Source: Eleginops maclovinus
Lineage: Eukaryota; Chordata; Actinopteri; Perciformes; Eleginopidae
Direction: 5' to 3'
Assembly: GCF_036324505.1 (NCBI RefSeq)
Contig: NC_086362.1
Coordinates: 6,135,043-6,199,042, forward strand
DNA: 64,000 nucleotides
Both the position numbers and the translations under genes were made by a program. Of this stretch, positions 50,701 to 60,668 are shown one piece after another. Each line of letters begins with the position of its first letter. Position 1 is the first letter of the stretch. The notes below the pieces were generated by a model. It did no database searches and was not told the DNA's origin. It saw nothing but the letters and a program-made list of their open reading frames with translations.

Positions 50701-53700
50701 TTGGTGCAGCAGTTGTGGGTGCAGCGGTTGTGGGTGCTGCAGTTGTGAAAGCTGCTGTTGTGGGTGCAGTAGCTGTTGGGGCTGCAGTTGTGGGTGCAGC
50801 AGTTGTGGGTGGAGCAGTTGTGGGTGCTGCAGTTGTTGGTGCTGCAGTTGTGGGTGCAGCAGTTGTTGGTGCAGCAGTTGTGGGTGCAGCAGTTGTGGGT
50901 GATGCTGTTGTGGGTGCTGCAGTTGTTTGTGCAGCAGTTGTGGGTGCAGCAGTTGTGGGTGCAGCAGTTGTGGGTGCTGCAGTTGTGGGTGCAGCAGTTG
51001 TTGGTGCTGCAGTTGTGGGTGCAGCAGTTTCTGGTGCTGCAGTTGTTTGTGCAGCAGTTGTGGGTGCAGCAGTTGTGGGTGCTGCAGTTGTGGGTGCAGC
51101 AGTTGTGGGTGCAGGTGGGTGCAGCAGTTGTGGGTGCAGCAGTTGTGGGTGCAGCAGTTGTTCGGGCTGCAGTTGTGGGTGCAGCAGTTGTGGGTGCTGC
51201 AGTTGTGGGTGCCGCAGTTGTGGGTGCAGCAGTTGTGGGTGCAGCAGTTGTAGGTGCAGCAGTTGTGGGTGCAGCAGTTGTGAGTGCAGAAGTTGTGGGT
51301 GCTGCAGTTGTGAGTGCAGCAGTTGTTTGTGCAGCAGTTGTGGGTGCAGCAGTTGTGGGTGCAGCAGTTGTGGGTGCTGCAGTTGTGGGTGCAGCAGTTG
51401 TTGGTGCTGCAGTTGTGGGTGCAGCAGTTTCTGGTGCTGCAGTTGTTTGTGCAGCAGTTGTGGGTGCAGCAGTTGTGGGTGCTGCAGTTGTGGGTGCAGC
51501 AGTTGTGGGTGCAGCAGTTGTGGGTGCAGCAGTTGTGGGTGATGCAGTTGTGGGTGCAGCAGTTGTTCGGGCTGCAGTTGTGGGTGCAGCAGTTGTGGGT
51601 GCTGCAGTTGTGGGTGCCGCAGTTGTGGGTGCAGCAGTTGTGGGTGCAGCAGTTGTAGGTGCAGCAGTTGTGGGTGCAGCAGTTGTGAGTGCAGAAGTTG
51701 TGGGTGCTGCAGTTGTGAGTGCAGCAGTTGTTTGTGCAGCAGTTGTGGGTGCTGCTGTTGTGGGTGCAGCAGTTGTGAGTGCAGCAGTTGTTTGTGCAGC
51801 AGTTGTGGGTGCTGCTGTTGTGGGTGCAGCAGTTGTGGGTGCTGCAGTTGTGGGTGCTGCAGTTGTGGGTGCAGCAGTTGTTGGGGCTGCAGTTGTGGGT
51901 GCAGCAGTTGTGGGTGCAGCAGTTGTGGGTGCTGCAGTTGTGAGTGCTGCTGTTGTGGGTGCAGTAGCTGTTGGGGCTGCAGTTGTGGGTGCTGCAGTTG
52001 TTGGTGCTGCAGTTGTGGGTGCAGCAGTTGTTGGTGCAGCAGTTGTGGGTGCAGCAGTTGTGGGTGATGCTGTTGTGGGTGCTGCAGTTGTGGGTGCTGC
52101 AGTTGTTTGTGCAGCAGTTGTGGGTGCAGCAGTTGTGGGTGCTGCAGTTGTGGTGCAGCAGTTGTTGGTGCTGCAGTTGTGGGTGCAGCAGTTTCTGGTG
52201 CTGCAGTTGTTTGTGCAGCAGTTGTGGGTGCTGCAGTTGTGGTTGCTGCAGTTGTGGGTGCAGCAGTTGTTGGTGCTGCAGTTATGGGTGCAGCAGTTGT
52301 GGTTGCTGCAGTTATGGGTGCAGCAGTTGTGGGTCCTGCAGTTGTGGGTGATGCAGTTGTGGGTGCAGCAGTTGTGGGTGATGCAGTTGTGGGTGCAGCA
52401 GTTGTTCGGGCTGCAGTTGTGGGTGCAGCAGTTGTGGGTGCTGCAGTTGGGGTGCCGCAGTTGTGGGTGCAGCAGTTGTGTGGGTGCAGCATTGTCGGTG
52501 GAGCAGTTGTGGGTGCAGCAGTTGTTGGGGCTGCAGTTGTGGGTGCAGCAGTTGTGGGTGGAGCAGTTTGTGGGTGCTGCAGTTGTTGGTGCTGCAGTTG
52601 TGGGTGGAGCAGTTGTGGGTGATGCTGTTGTGGGTGCTGCAGTTGTGGGTGCAGCAGTTGTAGGTGCAGCAGTTGTGGGTGCTACTGTTGTGGTTGCAGC
52701 AGTTGTGGGTGCAGCAGTTGTGGGTGCTGCAGTTGTGGGTGATGCTGTTGTGGGTGCAGCAGTTGTGGGTGCTGCAGTTGAGGGTGCAGCAGTTGTGGGT
52801 GCTGCAGTTGTGGGTGCCGCAGTTGTGGGTGCAGCAGTTGTGGGTGCAGCAGTTGTCAGTGGAGCAGTTGTGGGTTCTGCAGTTGTTGGGGCTACAGTTG
52901 TGGGTGCAGCAGTTGTGGGTGGAGCAGTTGTGGGTGATGCTGTTGTGGGTGCTGCAGTTGTGGGTGCAGCAGTTGTAGGTGCAGCAGTTGTGGGTGCTAC
53001 TGTTGTGGTTGCAGCAGTTGTGGGTGCAGCAGTTGTGGGTGCTGCAGTTGTGGGTGATGCTGTTGTGGGTGCTGCAGTTGTGGGTGATGCTGTTGTGGGT
53101 GCAGCAGTTGTGGGTGCTGCAGTTGAGGGTGCAGCAGTTGTTGGTGCAGCAGTTGTGGGTGCAGCAGGTGTGGGTGCAGCAGTTGTGGGTGATGTTGTTG
53201 TGGGTGCTGCAGTTGTGGGTGCTGCAGTTGTGGGTGTAGCAGTTGTGGGTGCTGCTGTTGTGGGTGCAGCAGTTGTTGGGGCTGCAGTTGTGGGTGCAGT
53301 TGTTTGTGCAGCAGTTGTGGGTGCTGCAGTTGTGGTTGCAGCAGTTGTGGGTGCAGCAGTTGTTGGTGCTGCTGTTGTGGGTGCTGCAGTTGTGGGTGCA
53401 GCAGTTGTGGGTGCTGCTGTTGTGGGTGCAGCCGTTGTGGGTGCTTCAGTTGTGGGTGCAGCAGTTGTGGGTGTTGCAGTTGTGGGTGCAGCAGTTGTGG
53501 GTGCTGCCGTTGTGGGTGCAGCAGTTGTGGGTGTTGCCGTTGTGGGTGCGGCAGTTGTGGTTGCTGCAGTTGTGGGTGCAGCAGTTGTGGGTGCTGCTGT
53601 TGTGGGTGCAGCAGTTGTGGGTGCTGCAGTTGTGGGTGCAGCAGTTGTGGGTGCTGCAGTTGTGGTTGCAGCAGTTGTGGGTGCAGCAGTTGTGGCTGCT

Positions 53701-55344
53701 GCTGTTGTGGGTGCAGCAGTTGTGGGTGCAGCAGTTGTGGGTGCTGCTGTTGTGGGTGCAGCAGTTGTGGGTGCTGCAGTTGTGGGTGCAGCAGTTGTTG
53801 GTGTTGCAGTTGTGGGTGCAGCAGTTGTGGGTGCTGCAGTTGTGGGTACAGCAGTTGTTGGGGCTGCAGTTGTGGGTGCAGCAGTTGTGGGTGCAGCAGT
53901 TGTGGGTGCTGCAGTTGTGGGTGCAGCAGTTGTGGGTGCTGCAGTTGTGGGTGCAGCAGTTGTGGGTGCAGCAGTTGTTGGGGCTGTAGTTGTGGGTGCA
54001 GCAGTTGTGGGTGCAGCAGTTGTGGGTGCAGCAGTTGTGGGTGCAGCAGTTGTGGGTGCAGCAGTTGTGGGTGCAGCAGTTGTGGGTGCTGTAGTGGTGG
54101 GTGCAGCCGTTGTGGGTGCTGCCGTTGTGGGTGCAGCAGTTGTTGGGGCTGCAGTTGTGGGTGCAGCAGTTGTGGGTGCTGCAGTTGTGGGTGCAGCAGT
54201 TGTTGGGGCTGCAGTTGTGGGTGCAGCCGTTGTGGGTGCAGCAGTTGTGGGTGCAGCAGTTGTGGGTGCAGCAGTTGTGGGTGCAGCAGTTGTGGGTGCA
54301 GCCGTTGTGGGTTCTGCCGTTGTGGGTGCAGCAGTTGTTGGTGCTGCTGTTGTGGGTGCAGCAGTTGTGGATGCTGCAGTTGTGGGTGCTGCAGTTGTGG
54401 GTGCAGCAGTTGTTGGGGCTGTAGTTGTGGGTGCAGCCGTTGTGGGTGCAGCCGTTGTGGGTGCAGCAGTTGTGGGTGCAGCAGTTGTGGGTGCAGCAGT
54501 TGTTGGTGCAGCCGTTGTGGGTGCAGCAGTTGTTGGTGCAGCCGTTGTGGGTGCTGCCGTTGTGGGTGCAGCAGTTGTTGGTGCAGCCGTTGTGGGTGCT
54601 GCCGTTGTGGGTGCAGCAGTTGTTGGGGCTGCAGTTGTGGGTGCAGCAGTTGTGGATGCTGCAGTTGTAGATGACTGGGCAGCAGTCTTAGGTGCAGTTG
54701 TCAATGCCACTGTTATGGAAACAGTAATTATCAGAGACCAATACTGGTACATTTAAGGGGGGGGGGGGTCATAACCTCGTCAGCAGTTTATTACACATCA
54801 AATCAACACTGTCTTTTTGTGTCAGTCCAACCCACTTAACTAATTCCAACTCCCTATTTGGACTCCATCATGCAGACACATTTAAATATACATGTACAGA
54901 TTTGAGATTTGGCTAAAGGAAAACGTTGCATGCTAAAATGCCCCCCCCCCCCCGCCCCACCCCCCCAAAAAAAGTTCATTGGATTAGTATAATGTCGGAT
55001 ACAAAGATGAAAATCAGTAGTACCAAATGAACCCATTTCCACTCGAAATGATAGTGCAAGCCAGGCTTTCCCTCGTCAAACTTTACCCTCTTTTTCAAGT
55101 GTATTTAAGTTTATTTTCCAAAAAGCCTACTTCAACTTGTTTAACAAAATAGCTAAGAGAAACTTAAACCCAGGTTAGATTTTTTAAAGAAATGTTGGAT
55201 AAGGAGCTGGCAAGAACCCCACCTTCACTTTATGTTGTGTCGTACGCCTTTTCAAGTGAAAAAAAAACATTCCTTCAAGGTAATCAGTTTATCACACTTA
55301 CCTATGAGAATCAGCGAAAGAGATATGATCCGTTTGATACCCAT
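47759..55344 (-). CDS. Mucin-like protein with giant TTAAP repeat and two SEA-like domains (copy A)
   Basis: Eight exons: 55302-55344 (signal peptide, [14 protein letters not shown]), 49652-54709 (repeat), 49495-49559, 49174-49352, 48390-48763, 48173-48237, 47928/47932-48079, and 47759-47838. The repeat exon is about 330 units of 15 bp encoding mostly Thr-Thr-Ala-Ala-Pro, a dense O-glycosylation substrate. Two SEA-like domains follow ([12 protein letters not shown]... and [12 protein letters not shown]...); the second has NGSIIN, close to the G|SVVV self-cleavage site. Between them is a Thr/Ser/Pro linker with 30-bp repeats. The last intron has two donors 4 bp apart. The first gives an LPVE stop (15 bases into the last exon); the second gives a hydrophobic GPI-type tail ([20 protein letters not shown]). 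Several indels break the repeat frame (51.1-52.6 kb). A secreted or GPI-anchored epithelial mucin is inferred; no orthologue name is claimed. Confidence 0.8.
48537..48686. repeat. 30-bp minisatellite inside mucin copy A exon 5
   Basis: Five tandem 30-bp units (GTAGGTGAGGGAGTTGTAGA-type on the plus strand) encode a [11 protein letters not shown]-like decapeptide on the minus strand. Copy B has one unit fewer, making that exon 344 bp and not 374 bp. Confidence 0.85.
49760..54680. repeat. Giant 15-bp VNTR array (mucin copy A repeat exon)
   Basis: About 4.9 kb of tandem 15-bp units, consensus GTGCAGCAGTTGTGG on the plus strand. Within it are longer period blocks: near-copies of a segment of about 450 bp (51110-51340 against 51540-51720, and neighbours), of about 315 bp (52600-52800 against 52915-53120), and a divergent block at 49870-50440 with GCGGCAGCTGTAGG units. 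No stop codon occurs in the consensus in any of the six frames. Confidence 0.95.
54932..54967. repeat. C-rich homopolymer tract in mucin intron 1
   Basis: Near-continuous C on the plus strand, so G runs on the transcribed (minus) RNA. A second G run on the plus strand lies at 54758-54768. Such tracts could form G-quadruplexes or be homopolymer-length errors. Confidence 0.6.
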
Positions 55345-55495
55345 CCTGTTTTTCTTTGAATCTATAAAATCAAAGAATACATAGATTTACCAACAGAATT
55401 AGTATTTAAAAATCTGGCGTTAGTGTTACTGATAGAATGCTACCCAAACGATCCAAAGGGAATTGGTTTCATACGAAGAAAAAAGAAAAAACGGC

Positions 55496-55553
<58 letters not shown>

Positions 55554-55567
55554 GTAATAATAATAAT
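55496..55567. repeat. (AAT)n microsatellite
   Basis: A nearly perfect AAT/TAA trinucleotide run just upstream of the mucin A signal-peptide exon, within its first intron or 5' region. Confidence 0.95.
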
Positions 55568-55782
55568 ATACAATTTCCTTAAAGTTGGGCAGAGATTATT
55601 AATTATATCTAGTGGGACAGTGAAAAAACTCTCTCTGTCACACACACTTCAATAAACACAAACAAAGTTAATAACTGTACAAAAGTCTGCATATTTACTT
55701 AAACATGTACTTACCCAAAATGAAAAGATAATAAGATGGGAATCCTCCTTTCTATTAAATGTTGTTGTATTATTTCAGTGTC

Positions 55783-55792
55783 TTTTAATATA
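55783..55792 (-). promoter_or_regulatory. Candidate TATA box of mucin copy A
   Basis: The minus strand reads GGCTATATTAAAAGACAC. About 70 bp downstream is a good splice donor (TTTTGG|GTAAGTAC, intron starting at 55714), which would close a short 5' UTR exon before the signal-peptide exon. The arrangement suggests transcription starts near 55760. This is inferred from sequence only. Confidence 0.4.
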
Positions 55793-55799
55793 GCCCGGT

Positions 55800-58530
55800 T
55801 CACTTCTGGGGAATTGTGACAGTCGACATCTTTCAAGGCTTTTATATTGGAACCAAATGTCGGCTTTTGACGTGACTCAAACGTCACACCTTTTTCTGAA
55901 ATGTTGCATCATCCTAGCAATGAACAAAACAACATCTCAGGATAGAAAATCACAGATTTTATTGTGTCAGATTCTTGGCCCAGTTCCAAATGGATCATCA
56001 TCTCTGTCAATCATTTTCATTCCATCCACTTGAATGACAAACAAATAAATATAATATCTAGTGATGCGGTCAAAAAGCAGGAAACATATGCAAGATAAAA
56101 AATAAATAAAAGCATAGCACATAGTAACATCATTATTTCGTGTCATATAAATTCATTTGAATGTCACTTTTACTGCGGGTTAGGGCGGATCATTAATGTT
56201 AGATTAAGCTTTAAGATGAGCTGAGTCTTGTGTATGAAGAGTTTACTGCCAAGTATCATAAACCACTCAAACTATATGTTTAGGTTCAGTTTTGAATTGT
56301 TATGCAGCGACCACCTACGCTGCGGATCTATTTTAGTTTTTCAAAAGGATGCATAGCTTCTTAGTTTCAGTGACGTAGCTGCTTAAGTATGTTGTTCTTG
56401 CATTTCACCTCCCCGAGACAGTGATGCAGATCAAGGCTTTTATGTAATCTCTTTCCCGTCGCTGTGAGTCATGGAATTGTAAAGGTTTTCATATATTGAA
56501 AGAAGTCTGATCATGCGACTCATAAATACTAAATATAACCTTCAAGCGTCACTATTACCGAAGTCATGCTTCTATTGTCTGTGAAAAACTCCTGGTATTT
56601 TTTTGTCAATGCTCTTCTACTGTGTTACGAAATTGATTGAAGAGTGAATACAAAGAAACGCAGACAATTATACCTAAGTATGATAGCTGCTTTACCATGA
56701 AGATAACAATGTCTACTAATATAAAATAAGAAAAGTGGAGCTTTATTTATCCCGTGGGGAAATTCAGGAGTTAAAGCAGCAACAGAGTGATAGTGAAAAA
56801 CAGGACAGTACAGATTCACACAAGGTAAAAAAATAAGACATAAAAATAAAAATAGAATGATACAGTAGCTGTTAAGATATATACTTATTTGGGTTCTGAC
56901 TGTTAGATATATATTCACATATAAGTGTGCAGATGTGAGGTAAAAGTCTTTTGTACAGTGCAGATTTCATGAACCGGTTACTTTTAATTGTATAGTTAAA
57001 AGTAATGTTAGTACATTTATATATAATATTAAACATGAACAAAAACTACCTATGGACGAATTTTCTAAAGGACTTGTACTTAAAAAGGCCATTATGTCCC
57101 CGGCAACTCCAAAAATATTTAGTTTTCACATTTAAAATGTCATACCATATTCCAAAGGTTTGACAAAAATGTTTAGAGTCATTGTATTGTTTGTGCTCTT
57201 TTCTTCATAGGCTTTCTGTTGCAAAGCAATACATAGACCTGCTTATATAATAGTGAATGTATTAACACCATCAGTTAAACACAATTCATAGTAGTTCAGT
57301 TATTTATTACAGATTATTTTAACATTTAAAAAGAAGAACAAAAATGACAAGTGCTCACTAGGGAGTGTAACTGCGTCTCCATTGAAATGTAGGAAGCTGG
57401 AACCATATGACGGACATGTTCCTTTCGTTTAGTAGGCTATTAGGGATGCACCGATGTTTAGAATAACAATTTGACTGATGATGACTTTTCATTTCTTTAT
57501 TGTTGTTATTTATTCCCCTTTGTGCCACGGAAACGAACTTTGTATTTTTTTTAACCAACTGCTTTTCAGCCCTTAATCCAATGTACTCCGAGTAAGCAGA
57601 ACTTCGATCCACCAACAGTAGGAGGCCGCGTAAGACTTTCTGGTTTTGTAGTATTACCCGTCACTTCGTTATAATATAAGACATATTTAATTGTCATTCT
57701 TTCTTTTATAAATAAACAAGATTTTTGATAATACATCAGTAAGGACAGGAAGACTAAAGACTGCGCTGACTTCACTGCGGGCGTTGTCGTCGTTAGGAGC
57801 CAAGTAGCTATGATCAGTGCAATTAAAAACAATGATTCTATATTTGCCGCGGACACACGACTCCCGTGACAGTTTTAATGTAGTACTTACGGCTGCTGCT
57901 CCGGAGACTGAAAAAGCAGTCACTTCAGTCAGGGTTTTGAAGTTGTTGTTGTACTCGTTGTAAAAAAGGTGTGCAGCATGCAGCGGAGAGAGACGACATC
58001 TGAATTAAAACTGGTAGTTCGCCCTCAGGTAGTATTCTAATCCAATGAAATGTAAAACAATAAAGATACAATTATAAAATGAACAACGTCCTTCTTATGT
58101 TTCTTTCGTTGTCAAAATGGAGGAAACCATTGCAACAGTAGGCCTATGCCTACTAAAACCAGCAAAACATGTATGCCATCACGTATGTTCAAATACAATT
58201 ACGCAAACATCTGAATATATTTTGTATTATTCACAGTCCCTTTTTTAAAAATGATTTAGACGGTTATTGATCAGGGACACATGCATTAAACATTATTTCA
58301 TATGAAATACAAAACAGATGCATACAAGTTTCTAGCTGAAGCTAATTTGCAACCCCTGTCCCTGGTTAGGCTTTTGCTATTAAAACAGAGTTCATGAGCA
58401 AAGTTAAAAACAGTACAGAAACATTAATAAACAAAACATATAGACCGAGACAGACTCGATACATAAACAATAATCACAAACACAAAACATAAAAGGCAGG
58501 ACACTAAACGAGTACAGTAGTATATACAAG
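55800..58530. other. Spacer between mucin copies, left part
   Basis: No gene is supported. A dispersed repeat with TTTATTTATCCC...GGGGAAATTC occupies about 56740-56800, related to the fragment at 16770. The rest is AT-rich. Confidence 0.35.
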
Positions 58531-58537
58531 TCAATGT

Positions 58538-59457
58538 TCACAGGTTTGTTTCAGTTTCAGCCATTGTTTTACTTCGGTGTTAAAAGCCTTGAGCTCTGTC
58601 AATGTTTTTATTGCAGGTAATGTATTCCATAGGTTGGTACCTATTGCTGAGAAGGATGACTGTCCGAATGTTGTCCTAAACATTTGAACTTGTCTACTTG
58701 GTCTATCTCTATCTCATTAATCTTTATTCCAGAATTTTCATTGGCTTTCCTCCTAATTGAGAAGCACATTGACACAGTTTTGTTATAATTCAAGGTTAAA
58801 TGATTATTTTGAAGCCACTGTGACACACCAGACATTTCTTCTAACAGTAATTCTGATGCCATCTGTGGAGTTTTTGCAGATACATTGACAATTGTGTCGA
58901 CCGCATACATTTGGCATTTGGCTCTTTTGCAGGTATCTGGTAAATCATTAATATATGGACTAAAAAGTAAGGGACCCAAAATTGAACCTTGTGGAATTCC
59001 CATATGGCAAGTCTGGACAGTTGAAAGGGTAGTGATAGATCTGACCCATTGCTCTCTGTGTTCAAGATAACATCGAAACCAAGTAATTGTCTCCTCTGAG
59101 AAATTAAATGCTTTGAGTTTGTTTAGGAGAATTTCATGGTTGACAGTGTCAAAGACTTTTTTCAAGTCCAAGAACACTGCTAACAGTTTGCCCACTCTGT
59201 TGAGTACCCTGCTCTGAACCCAACTTGTTTGGGGTGCAGTAAATTATTGCTAGGTAATCAACAAGTTTTTTAGCAACTGTTTTCTCAAGAACTTTTGATA
59301 GTGCGGGTAAGATGGAAATTGACCTATAATTGGAAACCAGGTCAGGTGCTCCAGACTTGTGAATGGGAGTTATAATTGCCTTTTTCCAGGGCTTCGGAAA
59401 TTCATTAGCTCTGATAGAGAAGTTAACCAGGTGTGTCACTGGCACCTTATGAATCAA
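58538..59457 (-). mobile_element. LINE (non-LTR retrotransposon) reverse transcriptase remnant
   Basis: The minus strand encodes pieces of a LINE reverse transcriptase in order: KPWKKAIITPIHKSGAPDLV and NYRSISILPALSKVLEK (59457 to about 59160), then after a frameshift AVFLDLKKVFDTVNHEILLN, GIPQGSILGPLLFS, and YAVDT, then after an internal deletion the C-terminal FGQSSFSAIGTNLWNTLPAI ending in a stop near 58538. The catalytic YADD motif reads YAVD. The frameshift, the deletion and the lost catalytic residue make the copy dead. The family looks jockey/Rex-like, but I cannot fix the clade. Confidence 0.85.
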
Positions 59458-60668
59458 TTGTCAGCAACAGCATCAGCATAAGGGATTATTTTGTGGATAA
59501 TATTGTGGAGGACCTGAAGACTGGTTGGGAATTGTATGAGATGATTATTGACCACTTCACCACTATATAAGACAGGAGAATGGCCTTCCTCCACAAACAG
59601 GGTGAGTGCACACCCCCTTCTCTCTGTGTGAAGCACCTGTTTACTGAACTGCCTGTTAGCCATATTTGTAGTTTTCTGGTGTGGTTCTGTTGCTTACTGT
59701 GTGCTGCTGGTTTGGATGTAGCTTCATGTGTTAGTCAGCCAAATGCTTAGAAGGCATATTGTAAGCTGCTTTTGTGAAATGTCATTATAGAAAATCCCAT
59801 TGATTATTTCTAAACAACACTGGTGCTTTATTTAGGGTCCTGACATTAAACCTGATACACTACCTATGAACATAGAAAAATAACACACAAAAGACAAAAA
59901 CAATTCATAAGATCATTTGTATTTCGTAAATGTTCTGACAGAATATGTACAAAGTATAAGACATTTGACAAAAATACACTCCATAAATAAGAAGATTGAC
60001 ATTGAATTGTTTAGACATGCATTTGTGTACAATGATGATAGAACTCTGCATTGGTTCAGGGTTGTTTTTATCTGTCCTTGGAGAGGGATCCCTCCACAGT
60101 TACTTTTCCTGAGGTTTGCTCTATTAGTCCATTGTTCAGTTGTTTAATTTGGGGTAGTTTTTGCTTGATAGCTGTATAGCCTATACGGACAGATGGTGTC
60201 GTATTGGCTTTGCAGATAATAAAGCCCCCTGAAGCTGATTTGTGATATTAGGCTGTATTTAAAACATGATTATACATAATCTATAAATTAAACTGGATTT
60301 AGCGATTGAGGGATGTGTTTCTTCATTTTAATTTATGAATTTTATAACATAAACAAGATAGCATTAGTTTCTCACAAAGTTAAATATTCTTATAGCATAG
60401 TGATAAGTGAAGCAAGATTCATTTGTACATTTCAGTGCAATTCTTTTGACATTCCTTGGGTAATGTTACATGTCTTGATTATTAGTCTGTAGATGTTTAC
60501 ATGGAGGTGATACTTAATGTTTCATTTATATCAAGTTCATCTGAAGCTGAACAAGACTGTGTCATGAATCCTTTTTAACCAACAGAGTATTTCACCATAA
60601 AAAAAATCAGTTTTCATTCCAGTGATGGAAGTCATGTTGTGATTAAAATTCAAATTGGGGAAACAGCC
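59458..60668. other. 3' flank of mucin copy B
   Basis: From about 59.7 kb this is homologous to 46.7-47.7 kb, the flank of copy A, but more diverged than the gene bodies. A minus-strand AATAAA at about 59829 is a possible poly(A) signal for copy B. No other gene is seen. Confidence 0.4.

Noticed and set aside
49760..54680. Antifreeze glycoprotein (Thr-Ala-Ala repeat) gene
   Set aside because: The unit is a pentapeptide TTAAP, without the three-residue spacing and cleavable spacers of fish AFGPs, and it is attached to two SEA-like domains. It fits a mucin much better.
50776..54756. Very long open frames on the plus strand through the mucin repeat (VVGAA, LWVQQ, CSSCG repeats)
   Set aside because: They are the complement of the coding repeat and are open only because the 15-bp unit has no stop in any frame. 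They lack start context, flanking domains and splice structure.
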